A stretch of 64,000 nt of DNA from Zygaena filipendulae (Eukaryota; Arthropoda; Insecta; Lepidoptera; Zygaenidae), in the NCBI GenBank assembly GCA_907165275.2, contig OU015661.1, positions 813,501 to 877,500 of the forward strand, read 5' to 3'. The number at the start of each line of letters is the position of its first letter. Within the stretch, counting starts at the first letter, position 1. The position numbers were made by a program, and so were the translations under genes. The notes beneath the pieces were generated by a model. That model searched no databases, was not told where the DNA came from, and saw only the letters and a program-made list of their open reading frames with translations. Of the stretch, positions 53,131-63,146 are shown one piece after another.

Positions 53131-53911
53131 TGCAGTTTTATTCTCACAGCTATGACTACTAACTTAACAGCGTATAATAATGTATTATTTTAAGATGAGA
53201 AAGCCGCAGTGTTCGCAAATAATTTTATTATTTGCTATAGAATTTTGAATTCTCACTGTTGTGTCTATTTCAGAGAAAAGTTTCGGCTAAAATGAATCAA
53301 ATAAAACTATGGAAATCACTTTCTCGTTACATAAAGGGAAGAGAAGTACATTTTTTTCGTATTTAGTTTTAATTTTTAAAACTGCGCCCTAAAATATCAT
53401 GTTTTTACTTAAAAATTGGAGAATTAACGGATAAGATTGATAAAAATGGCATAAAAACTTTATACCTAAATTGTATGTAAGGATTAGAGTGCGTGTAGAA
53501 AAATATACTATTCAATCATATATAAATATTTACACACGTTATTTTATTAGTTCATTAATTACTTTTAAACAAAACCCTAATCAATTGTAGACTATAACCT
53601 TGAAAAATGGTGTAAAATCTGTTTCCATGATTCTTTCAGTGTAGTTGTCTGACTCTTGACTAGGCGAAATTTGAAGATTTTGTTGAAATAAATGTCAATA
53701 AGAACCAATGTTCTTAGTATTTCGTTAACGTAAATAATGTTGAGACCTCCCATATTTTGACAGGCTATATTTAATATCTTAAAATACCGCGCGTCGGTGC
53801 AAAAAGACAAAGGTCACTGAGAACGGGTTGCATGAATGCAATCGAAATCGGTGTTACGCAATCAACATTGATTCATTACTTGTGAACTCTAAAGAAAATT
53901 TCATACTGACA
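53131..53911. other. AT-rich stretch, no gene seen
   Basis: No element ends. The minus-strand 72-codon frame at 53,592-53,810 is AT-driven. Confidence 0.45.
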
Positions 53912-54000
53912 CTAGCTGTTTCTCGTGACAACACGCCTTCTCAATTTCGGAATCCCCTCAGAAACTCCGAGGTAAAATAATCCTATCTGCATAATCCAGA
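53912..54000 (-). mobile_element. Helitron-like 3' fragment
   Basis: CTAG at 53,912, hairpin destroyed (CTCGTGACAACACG), then TTTCGGAATCCCCTCAG. It is cut by the AACCGACTTCC repeat. Confidence 0.5.
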
Positions 54001-54007
54001 ACCTATT

Positions 54008-54056
54008 TTTAACCGACTTCCAAAAAGGAGGAGGTTCTATGTTCGATTGTATGTAT

Positions 54057-54103
<47 letters not shown>
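54008..54103 (+). repeat. AACCGACTTCC repeat end and T46 homopolymer
   Basis: AACCGACTTCCAAAAAGG and AGGAGGTTCTATGTTCG precede an uninterrupted run of 46 T (54,058-54,103). The ATGTATG motif occurs on both sides of the run. The same end in inverse occurs at 26.64 kb, with a shorter A run. Confidence 0.85.
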
Positions 54104-54107
<4 letters not shown>

Positions 54108-54137
54108 ATGTTCACCGATTACTCGAAGACGGGTGGA

Positions 54138-54679
54138 CTGATTTGAAAAATTCTTTTTTTGTTTGACAGGGTTTACTCCCAATTAGGTCCCATTGCCACC
54201 AAGTCGGGATCTGATGATGGGATCTTGGAGAAATCGAGGGAACTCTTCAAAAATTATAGGCACACCTATAGCGATTTGGGTATTTTTTATAGTAAATCGT
54301 TCATTTGCTTTTGGAAAGCCAAATTTGAAGAAGTAGAACTGATGATGAAGACCACAGATGGTCATCGGAACTACTCAACAATAATACGTATTTCACGGGT
54401 TCCGATTGGAGCGATTTCAAAAATTGTTTTTTTGTTTGAAAGGGGATACTCCCAAATTGATTCCGTTGTCACCAAATTGAGATCTGATGATGGGATCTTG
54501 GAGTAATCGAGGGAACTCTTCAAAAATTACAGGTACATCTATAGCGATTTTTGTATTTTTTATAGTAAATCGTTTATTTGCTTTCGGAAAGCAAAATTTG
54601 AAGAAGTGGAACTGATGATGAAAACCACAGATGGTCATCGGAACTACTCAATAATGGGTATTTCACGGGTTCCGAATCG
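54138..54679 (+). repeat. ~270-bp tandem duplication
   Basis: Unit 1 from 54,138 (CTGATTTGAAAAATTC) and unit 2 from 54,411 (GCGATTTCAAAAATTG) share GATCTGATGATGGGATCTTG and CACAGATGGTCATCGGAAC. The offset is 273 bp, a multiple of three, so a 115-codon frame (54,159-54,506) crosses the junction. The deduced peptide has no recognised domain; a repeat origin is more likely than a gene. A third, weaker partial unit follows near 54,730. Confidence 0.8.
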
Positions 54680-54937
54680 TTAACTTTAATATGGTTTCTA
54701 AACAATTTATGTTCGTCACAATGTATATGGTGAAGTGGAACTGATGGTGATGTACCAGGAGAACTCCTCAAAAATTTACGTCCCTGCATTGGGAAAAGCA
54801 ATAATTTGTAAAAGGTGATGAGCAGTTGAGATAAGGCTATTGTAACTTAGATAAATTACAAACCGACTCACTAAAAATCAAGAAATAAACAAAATTTTAA
54901 CAAAAAAATTAAAACCGACTTCCAAAAACACAAACAA

Positions 54938-55262
54938 AAAAAGCTAAAAATAAAAAACTAAAAATGACAAAATACCGATTTAATCCAAAAGACAAAAACA
55001 TGTAATATTATTATTGGTTTGTGCTACCACTGATCGGTATGAAGTCGGTGACAAGTCAAATATGGAGGGGGTAGATGGGCTAAGTCTACTCTCGCCACCA
55101 GCTCTTCGTCAGCAGAACAACCCAACTGGGCAGACACCAGCGGGCTTGTCACCGAATTCAAACCGATCAGTGGTAGCACAAACCAATAATAATATTACAT
55201 GTTTTTGTCTTTTGGATTAAATCGGTATTTTGTCATTTTTAGTTTTTTATTTTTAGCTTTTT
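54938..55262. repeat. Near-perfect 118-bp-arm inverted repeat (long hairpin)
   Basis: Arms 54,938-55,055 and 55,145-55,262 are complementary over 118 bp with only two mismatches; the outer 101 bp (54,938-55,038 and 55,162-55,262) are perfect. Loop 89 nt (55,056-55,144). A diverged single arm occurs at 26,830-26,925, so the arms derive from the AACCGACTTCC repeat family. If transcribed, the RNA would be an excellent Dicer substrate, but no promoter is assigned. Confidence 0.9.
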
Positions 55263-57394
55263 CTCTGTACACTTTTCATAAAAATCTATTCCCAAACCCA
55301 GTCAATCATGGGTTAAGTAGCCAAAATCCTAAAATCCAAATATCAGCATTGAAATTTTAGGTTCATAATATTAAAGAATAAATATTTTTTGGTGAACCAA
55401 AACTATAATTCAAAATAACAGAACAATAAATATCTATACCACAACCATTTAAGATGATAAATGGAATCATAATTTATGCAAAAGGACGCGATGAAACATT
55501 CTCATTCAATAATTTTCTGTAACAAAACAAAATGTTATAACTAATAAATACAAATATTACAAATTAAGAAATAGATAAAACTGGCCTGCTGGCTAGACGC
55601 ACATCTTGATTGTCGATTTTTTAATGCATCTCGCAAAAGCAGCAACGCATTTTTGGCAATAGAGTACACACAAAGGAAACTAGGATCCTAGGTAAAATAT
55701 CATATTATTTTATATTGTTTGCAAAGTGTTTTTATTTCATTAGTAATGCATAACTTGAAAAAGTTGCATGTTATAAGTATTTAAGACTGTCTATGATTTC
55801 TTTATCCATCAGCAAATAATCTTTTCTAAGTGAATTCTTACCTTTAAAATAAGTCCTATTGTCATTAAAATATGTTATTTATTATTCTATTGTAAGTAAA
55901 TATCCATCTAAATATTTATAAGTAATTGTCAATATAGAGGCGGTAACGAGTGAAATTCAAGTAACTGAATAATGTTTCAATCGAAGAAGGTTGCAGTTAT
56001 TCTCAAAAATGAGATTGTTTTTTGTTTTCCATTCTGGCAACATAAATTTTATGCTATGACCTAAATTTTTATTGACGCGTCAATGTGAGAAGCTTTCAAA
56101 AGTTGCAACATGTAATCATACATATGTTGCGATAACTAATGGTTCGGACACACTGAAGAATTTGCGCTTTATCATAAAAACTCTTACCAAAAACAAATGT
56201 ACCCTAATTTATACTTGCCTTGGACAAAAATATAAAATAACTTAGTTCAATCAAAAAATATACACAGAAAAAACATTTAACTTTTAAACTATATGAAAAC
56301 ACGCAAACTAGCCGTCGCCCCCGAGGTTTTCAGGGAGTTGAAGGACAGCACAGGATGGGGATGGTACAAAAGATCCCAAGGGTCGAAGTACTGAGGCTTT
56401 ACTTGTCCGCCTCATTATCTAAGATAAGATATGAAAACACAATTTTAAAGGACAGATGTGAAGTATTTTTTAAGGTTTTGACATAAAAAATGTGATCGGT
56501 ATAGAAAATTCTACGTACAGTGTGCGCAAACCTTTACAGTGTCAAACGGCAAACATTTTAAGAGTCTTTGACCCAAATTTTCTCTACATTTGTAACTGGC
56601 ACGCTCAAACCGTAGCTGAGAAGTGATTGTTAAATACGAGCGTATTGACTCATAACTTTTAAAGATGGCGAATGAATTTCTTTCTGTAAGTACTGCACAA
56701 CGTAAAATCCTATCGGTTATCTATGGATTCTTTGTGTGGATTTTTGTATTCTATATAATATTATAGACAAGTTTTATTACTCCTTTAGGTTTTAAGTAGG
56801 TATAAACGTTTAAATTCGACGATATATTAATGTTTTTTTAAGACTCTATTACTACTACTACTACTACTAGTTTCTCTGTCGTCTCTATCGCGCACAACAT
56901 TTGCCTGCCGGTGTGCAATGCAAGCGGCATGACCTCGATACACACACATGCACACACACACTGCACGCAACAAACGTACCGACATGAATGCTATATTGTG
57001 TGAACACACTTCAACACATGCTTATTATCGATATACAGAGTGGTTTATCTTTGTCTTTTTGTTTTTAGTTTTATTATCTGATTTTATTTTTATTTTAATT
57101 CTTATTTACCGTCAGAAGCGACCGCTATTTTTTATTTATACTCAGTGGTTCATATAAAGTAAATTAATTATGAGAATGTTCGGAACTGATACTTTAGTTT
57201 TTTTTTAGCTTATGTAGAGTCGACTGTATTATAACTTTGTCGGATTTATCTAAATAAGTATATATTCATTGCTATACAGGAATATTTTTTATTCAGTGCG
57301 CAAACTTTTACAAATTAAACTTAAAGGAGTTTTAATAAACACCTTTTTTATTTTTATAAGTCTTAGTACAAGTTAGTACAGTAACTTAAAGTTA
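55263..57394. other. Long repeat-poor AT-rich stretch
   Basis: No coding frame, RNA gene or transposon end is convincing. AAGATGGCG at 56,662-56,670, (TAC)n at 56,849-56,870, AC-rich run at 56,939-56,960, a TTGACGCGTCAA-like palindrome near 56,073. AT-driven open frames only. Confidence 0.45.
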
Positions 57395-57418
57395 GTACAG
57401 TACAGTACAGTACAAGTA
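57395..57418. repeat. (GTACA)n microsatellite
   Basis: AGTACAGTACAGTACAGTAC with imperfect flanking AGTACA units back to 57,366. Confidence 0.8.
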
Positions 57419-57459
57419 AAGTTATTGTGAACGATAGATGTATACTTTGCAATTGAATT

Positions 57460-57645
57460 ATTGGCTACTCTATTCGCCGCCGCCACCACTGCGCGCGACG
57501 CGCTCGTACGGCTAGATATTTACGTGGGTTACAATGTACTGACAGCTGATCGAGGTCGTTCACCCCCGCTGCAACACCCCCGCGTACGCCGCACGGCACG
57601 CGCGCCCATTGATATTATTACGAATAGATAGTGGCCATTTTTTGC
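57460..57645. promoter_or_regulatory. CpG-rich unique island with YY1/Pho site
   Basis: CGCCGCCGCCACCACTGCGC, CCCCCGCTGCAACACCCCCG and GCCGCACGGCACGCGCGCCC, then GCCATTTTT at 57,634-57,642. Repeat-free and among the GC-richest blocks here. Enhancer or promoter candidate. Confidence 0.35.
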
Positions 57646-57997
57646 TAATTGAAAGCCAGATAAAAAAAATTAAAAAGTTTTGAAAAAATAATGGAAATGT
57701 GTTCTATTACTGATACTGGACCAACAAAATTTTTTTGCGCATTGCTTAAAAACTATTCCTGCATGGTGTACATTATTAGTATAATATGAATAGTACTTGC
57801 CTACTCAGATGATAAAACGTATTGCAGTTAAGAAATTACTAAAAAAAATCCATATCAATATCAATTATGATTTATTACACTATAAGCTAATCTACCTACC
57901 ACTAGTCAAAAGCTTCCCCTATGGATATCAATAATGAGCTGTCTTCCGCTATCCTCATAGATGATAGCGGAGCTCGATGGAGTAATATACAATATGA

Positions 57998-58759
57998 CAG
58001 TGGCGAAGGGTGAAATACTGAGAGAGGCAAGCCGGAAATATATTTGGTACCTACTATAAATACGTAATTTCCACTTATTAAACTATCTACTTACCGCAAA
58101 TACCTAATTTCAACGTACATCTGCGTAACTGCTTTCACTATCACTACACACAACAAAAAAAACCAACTATAATACTAATTACTATTTAATACCAAGAAAT
58201 AAATTCTTATACATGAAACTAACTAATAAATTCAAATACCTATAAATTTTAAATTTTTTCGTCATAAATTCAAGTAGTCTGTCAACAGTCAACACAGAAA
58301 AAGCACAGAATGTCCGCTTCGTTTCTAATTTCTAGGACCAATAAGGATATTTGTTGAAATAGTTATAAAAAATGCGTGCGTGCGAGCGAGATGGAGGGAG
58401 TAACTCGATTTGCAGCGGCTTACCAAAGTAGCTACTTTAGCCGGCTGCCTGCGACCTTGATGTGACGTCACAGCATTATTTTGTATGGAAGTTTAACTGT
58501 CAAAAAGCCGATCGCGCTAGCGGCTTATTTTATAACAATTTGTTGTTGAAGAGCAAATTTTGTTGATAGTTTAGGCGTTTTGTAATGTTTTCTACTCAGT
58601 AGAGATAATTTTTGTAGTATTTCAGTAGATTCTACTGAAATACTGACTACAAAAATTACTGATTGTGCCATTTCTAAATTACGGTAGAGAGAGTGGTTGT
58701 GTTCCCAACTTTTGAAGGGAAGCCGGTGGGAATCGGCTTCTATGGTACCTTCGCCACTG
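57998..58759. mobile_element. Non-autonomous hAT element, copy 2 (762 bp)
   Basis: CAGTGGCGAAGGGTGAAATA at the left, inverted CAGTGGCGAAGGTACC at the right, and exact 8-bp target duplication CAATATGA (57,990-57,997 and 58,760-58,767). Internal GTTTAACTG.CAAAAAGCCG and GTGACGTCA match copy 1. It carries a copy-specific fold-back at 58,607-58,657 (GTATTTCAGTAGA and its inverse). No transposase. Confidence 0.9.
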
Positions 58760-58767
58760 CAATATGA

Positions 58768-59189
58768 TAAACTGAACATCCTGTACCCAGTATAACACAA
58801 CCACAGCGCCAATTTCCACTTCGAACCACGGCACATACCGAAAATGTGGCCTTTTTTCAACACTATTTACCTTTTTTCTATATACATTGAATCTATGTAT
58901 ATAAATATTCGTTATATGTTATGTACAGTCGTACATAATGCCCTCTCATTGGGTGCTGAGCGTGCGATGATCAATATGGGCTTGTTTATTTAAGGTTTAA
59001 CGATGTGAAATATTGTCAACTAACATTATTCCGTGGTTTTTCAAACTCTATAAATACAAGTTATAAAATTTTTATCGGATATAAATTCATTATTGTTTTT
59101 AACAATAGATAAATTATCACATTTATAATTACAATGAGTATACAATATCCTACTTGATTACAATTTTCTTATGCACCCTATCTGGTTGT
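58768..59189. other. AT-rich stretch, no gene seen
   Basis: A 112-codon minus-strand frame (58,525-58,863) lies mostly inside the hAT element and is not a gene. Confidence 0.5.
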
Positions 59190-59297
59190 CTGTAAAAAAC
59201 CCGCTCTGAGCGATAAGACCGCCTATTGTCACACTTCATTGTAAAATTGTTCTTTTAAATGATTGTTTTTGTGTGTTTCAATAAAGATTTATGTATC
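59190..59297 (+). repeat. Non-LTR retrotransposon 3' tail
   Basis: CCGCTCTGAGCGATAAGACC GCCTATTGTC block, TTGTTTTTGTGTGTTTC and CAATAAAG with a (TATGT)-like end, the usual layout of lepidopteran LINE 3' UTRs. Confidence 0.6.
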
Positions 59298-59307
59298 TGT
59301 CTACAGT

Positions 59308-59528
59308 AATAACACTTCACAACCCATCTACTTGATCCCACACTGAGCTACAAGCTTGTGTCGTGAAAACCAAATAAACCTGGTATGTACTACATATAAT
59401 TACATATATACTATAGATATATAAGCACACCCAGACTGAAAAGTAAGTTCCTGTATTCATCACACAAATGCCATCCCCACCGGGAATCGAACCCGGAACT
59501 CTTTGGTTAATCGGCGCAGTAGGTAACA
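59308..59528 (-). mobile_element. tRNA-like SINE
   Basis: On the minus strand: GGCGCAGTAGG-like head displaced, B-box GGTTCGATTCC CGGTGGGG, GTGATGAATACAGG, CCAGTCTGGGTGTG, GTTTATTTGGTTTTCACGAC, and the AAGTGTTATTAC end. Homologous to 29,708-29,977. Confidence 0.7.
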
Positions 59529-59738
59529 ATCATCCGCGCGAATATCTGTACTCCCTTGGAAATGTTTCCCCGATGGGAAATATACTGCATCACTCAGGGA
59601 CACTGAGGTTTCCTGTAGGTTAAAGAATGGTTAGAATTCAGTAGTTCAAAAGATTACCCCTTACTACCCCAGATTGTGTTTGGAGATGACAATATGCTGA
59701 CACCCTTTTGCTCAAAAGAACCTCTGTAAAAATGCTTA

Positions 59739-59967
59739 CCGCCGCACTCAGAGTCGACTTTAATGATTACTTAGTTAAGTATAGATTTTTAAAACAAAAC
59801 TGCCGCAATCAGAGACGTTCAGTAAATTAATGTTAATTGGCATTTAACGAGATGTTGCTTAATTAGTTAAATGCCAATTAAAATTAAATAAATTAAATTG
59901 CGGCAGTTTTGTTTTAAAAATCTATACTTAACTAAGTAATCATTAAAGTCGACTCTGAGTGCGGCGG
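59739..59967. mobile_element. MITE family 2, complete palindromic copy (229 bp)
   Basis: The outer ~70 bp (CCGCCGCACTCAGAGTCG..) are inverted at the right end almost perfectly, and inner TTAATTGGCATTTAACGA / TAGTTAAATGCCAATTAA arms extend the fold. Flanked by TTA on both sides (59,736-59,738 and 59,968-59,970), the 3-bp target type of PIF/Harbinger elements. Confidence 0.85.
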
Positions 59968-60189
59968 TTAGTGCTGATTTAAAATTGTATTTAAATATGT
60001 TATTGTAAATATGTCAAAATTCCTTTTTATTGTTGTTCGAATTTTATATTTAAAATTTGAGTTTTTACTTTTTGACAGAACTAGATACGATTTGAATTTG
60101 AATACAAACGCTCTAATTTACTAAATTTATCTTTTATTATTTTAATTTGAGCTAGCCGAAGGATATATTACTACTACCAAACCGACAGT

Positions 60190-60640
60190 CTAATCCTCCC
60201 TTCGAGCATTCGAGCAATTGACACAAAATAGCAGAAATCTCCACGCAAACTTTTCAATTCGCGCTGTGCATTCGAATAAAAAAAAAACGAACGTTGCGGA
60301 AATAACTAACAGCGACAATAAAAAACGTGTCCATGATAAAATATCATAAAACACGAGAAAAATCCAGTGATTTTTCACTAGCAACACGTGTTCAAAAATC
60401 CTTTGGACAATATGGAAAAAAAATATAAAAAACGCCCGTCGGCGGCGCGCGGGCAATTTGAAAATAGAACTCTCGCTTTCGGCGGGCGTTCGCCATTTTG
60501 TCTTTTTTCTTTTTTTTCCGACCAAACTGCCCGCACGAAATAGTGACGTGCTTTTTTTTGGACACTCTCGATTTCACTAGTTGCTAGTGAAAAACAAATA
60601 AAAATCGTCAAAAAAGGTGAGTGAAAATTTTAACGGAATA
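60190..60640 (+). promoter_or_regulatory. Candidate promoter and non-coding first exon
   Basis: CpG-rich unique block: TATAAAAA at 60,424-60,431, then ACGCCCGTCGGCGGCGCGCG, GCCATTTTG (60,492-60,500), and an optimal splice donor AAG|GTGAGT with exon end at 60,616. The putative exon has no ATG-led frame reaching the donor. A 15-bp inverted repeat TTTTTCACTAGCAAC (60,371-60,385; 60,580-60,594) brackets the TATA region. No acceptor could be assigned. Open frames on the minus strand are low complexity. Confidence 0.4.
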
Positions 60641-61054
60641 CGTTTTCGAGTCAATACGATTTGTGGCATTTTTTTGTTGTTCGACATATTGTATGTACGA
60701 AGAGAATGTAATCTGCAACGTTTAAATAAACCTTTACAATTTCTTTTTTAGTAATTAGCCTTTTTCAATCTCAAGTCTACCCTAAAACTGGAGGTGTGTG
60801 GGCGACAGACTATTTGATGGACTTCGCACATGCTTCGGCTTGTTTTGAACAATTTTTACATGAATTATTAGGTTAAATTGTTATAAATTTTTGTTACTTA
60901 GTACCTACAATGTAATATAATCTATGTATTTGTATTTATTTGTCAATTATTTTTTGCTGATAAATACCTACACCTTATACCTTATGTGAATTTATGTATT
61001 TTCTTATATTTATTTTCTTTTTCATTATAATAATTAGTTTATTTCACAATATAT
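60641..61054. other. AT-rich stretch, no gene seen
   Basis: It would be intron if the 60.6-kb donor is real. No acceptor with downstream frame is convincing. Confidence 0.4.
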
Positions 61055-61172
61055 TTATGAAATGTTACATTCACGTTGTCAGGGGTACAGAAAATGAAAT
61101 AGGTTACTTTTATCCCGGAATTTCCACGGAATCTCTGTAATTAACACGGGTGAAACCATGGGGATCAGCTAG
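61055..61172 (+). mobile_element. Helitron-like 3' portion
   Basis: CACGTTGTCAGGGGTACAGA, ACACGGGTGAAACCATGGG (hairpin mutated), CTAG at 61,169-61,172. The 5' start is not recognisable. Confidence 0.65.
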
Positions 61173-61554
61173 TAGGAAACAAAAAATACTCCACTCGAAT
61201 GTTTTCCAGGAAACATAAATGTTTTATCGGGGCAACGCTTCAAATATTTCGCCCAAATCAATACCGCCCTGCCCACCCCCACAACTATTAAAGAGAAGCG
61301 TAACCTTAAACAAACGATGCATCATAAAACTTAAGGGTGTTATCTATAAAAATTCCACCACAACCACGAATAAAAGATAAAAAGAATGGCCGCTCCAACT
61401 GACTCTACACTCTTATCTCTCTAAAAGTTTACCAGTTACAGCGAAAAGTCACGGTAATTATTAATTTTGTTCACTATAATTTTTGGGATTTAAGTGTGCC
61501 TAAAATGTAATCAAGTGACTTTGGATGTAAAAAAAATTGCTAGATAATATTTCA

Positions 61555-61650
61555 AAGTCTTGTAGAGTCGAATGATCCGAGCACTGTCTTGTGCGGGGAG
61601 ACGCAGGTTCAATTCCTACTGTAGTCAGGCAGCTTTGGTTTGTTATGCGC
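61555..61650 (+). mobile_element. tRNA-like sequence, probable SINE head
   Basis: GCACTGTCTTGTGCGGGGAG followed by T-arm/B-box GCAGGTTCAATTCCTACTG. The D-arm and acceptor stem do not close, so not a functional tRNA. Confidence 0.45.
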
Positions 61651-61784
61651 ACGAATTAACTTCCGGTATGGGTGATTTCATGACTTCCAATCACATTCTT
61701 ATAAAAAGGTATGCTGAAATATGCCAATAAAAATGGAATACTCTATAATGACCCTTTCTGTTTTTACTTTCTAATTTTTGAAAT

Positions 61785-61878
61785 TTGAATTTTTGAAATC
61801 GGTCCAGTAGTTTTTGAGTTAAATCGTAACAAACAAACAAAAAATCAAATCTTTCCTCTTTATAATATTAGTATAGAT
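61785..61878 (-). mobile_element. Helitron-like 5' fragment, subfamily B
   Basis: GAAATCGGTCCAGTAGTTTT TGAGTTAAATCGTAAC, then TTCCTCTTTATAATATTAGT. Truncated at its 3' side. Confidence 0.65.
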
Positions 61879-61934
61879 ACAATGCCCTGTAATGTTGTAC
61901 ATTATGTCGACGAATCCTAACGAAAAATGCGAAT

Positions 61935-62112
61935 AATAAAAATAAAATAAATGTGAAAGTGAGTTTATTTGTTTGTTACGCTTTCGACCGAGTATCATGA
62001 AATTTCGCAAAAACGTTGTCAAATGTACAAAAAAGGACAAAGGGTACTTTTTGTCTCGAAATTCTTGCGGGAACTCCGAAATAAATGCAGGTGAAACCGC
62101 GGGAACGGCTAG
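61935..62112 (+). mobile_element. Helitron-like repeat, subfamily A
   Basis: AAATGTGAAAGTGAGTTTAT, ATCATGAAATTTCGCAAAAA, TGCAGGTGAAACCGCGGG, CTAG at 62,109-62,112. Minor 5' erosion. Confidence 0.7.
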
Positions 62113-62379
62113 TAAGTAAATAAAAAAGAATATTTTCCGAATACAATTTCATATACAAACCCAGAGCACCAAATCTGTAAGTGTAACGTTCCCGCCATTA
62201 CTCTACGGAGCACTAAACTAAAATATAAAAAATACAGCCGTTGAGAAAGATTCATAAAGCCGACATCTGCATAGGAAGCACCGACTAAGCACCGGAGTCA
62301 CGTAATCTGCGCGCACACACACAAACACTATGCACACCCACTAACACAAATAATAAAGTACGTCGGTAATATAAAACTA
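62113..62379. other. Unique stretch
   Basis: CACTAAGCACCGGAGTCACG-like GC patches at 62,280-62,310 and AC-rich sequence to 62,345. No gene seen. Confidence 0.35.
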
Positions 62380-62590
62380 AGAAACATCAACATCTTGCCC
62401 CCCCGGCGCCCCTAGTCTCTCCCGGCGGGGTGGTAATTCCCCCCTGAACTTACTAAAATACTAAAAACGGAGATACAGCGGGGGGAACACCCCTCACCGT
62501 TTTCTTATGCAAGATCCTTATATTTTAACGTAAAATGTTTTCGGTGCTACGGATTCTGCGCCGCGCCGGGCGAGCGGCTGAATTACACGA
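62380..62590. promoter_or_regulatory. CpG/C-rich unique island
   Basis: CTTGCCCCCCCGGCGCCCCT, CCCGGCGGGGTGG, AGCGGGGGGAACACCCC and GCGCCGCGCCGGGCGAGCGG in repeat-free DNA. Promoter or enhancer candidate without assignable transcript. Confidence 0.3.
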
Positions 62591-62721
62591 ATGTACTATA
62601 TTATTATTGTGATTTATTGTTGCACAGCTTATTTTGTTTTTGTGAGATTTTAATTTGATACAAACTCGAGTCACTAGGAATCCTAGGTTTTGCTGAATCG
62701 TTAAATCCAAATTTAAAATCA

Positions 62722-63146
62722 CTGCGTAGTATAAAACAAAGGCGCTTCCCGTTGTCTGCCTGCCCCTATGTAATCAAACCTAACCGCCGCACTCAGAGTC
62801 GACTTTAATGATTACTTAGTTAAGTATAGATTTTTAATATAAAACTGCCGCAATCAGATAAGTTTAATAAATTAATGTTAATTGGCATTTAACTAATTAA
62901 GTTACATCTCATTAAATGCCAATTAACACTAATTTACTGAATATCTCTGATTGCGGCAGTTTTGTTATAAAAATCTATACTTAACTAAGTAATCATTAAA
63001 GTCGACTCTGAGTGCGGCCGTTAGATCTTTAAAACTACACAACGGATTTTGATGCGGATGTTTTTAAAAGTTATAGTTATAGTTAGTTATAGTTTATCCC
63101 GCGGGAACTCCGAAATTACCATGGGTGAAACCGCGGGGACAGCTAA
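62722..63146 (+). mobile_element. Helitron-like repeat, subfamily E, with nested MITE
   Basis: GTAGTATAAAACAAAGGCGC start, ACACAACGGATTTTGATGCG block, CATGGGTGAAACCGCGGGG and a terminus mutated to CTAA (63,143-63,146). The central part is occupied by a complete MITE of family 2. Confidence 0.75.
62784..63020. mobile_element. MITE family 2, complete palindromic copy (237 bp)
   Basis: CCGCCGCACTCAGAGTCG arms and inner TTAATTGGCATTTAACTA / CATTAAATGCCAATTAA arms fold the whole element. Flanks are TAA and TTA, not an exact duplication. Inserted within a few bases of the corresponding site in the 2.5-kb Helitron. Confidence 0.85.

Noticed and set aside
54159..54506. 115-codon frame
   Set aside because: It spans a tandem duplication inside a dispersed repeat; length and openness follow from the 273-bp period. 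No domain.
55575..55600. ACTGGCCTGCT, resembling the miR-193 seed region
   Set aside because: The match stops before the rest of the mature sequence and no hairpin partner is present; 14,240 has a similar partial match and is rejected too.
60190..60611. Minus-strand frames of 61-111 codons over the 60.4-kb island
   Set aside because: Lysine/phenylalanine low-complexity from A and T runs, no domain, and the plus-strand promoter/donor signals explain the region better.
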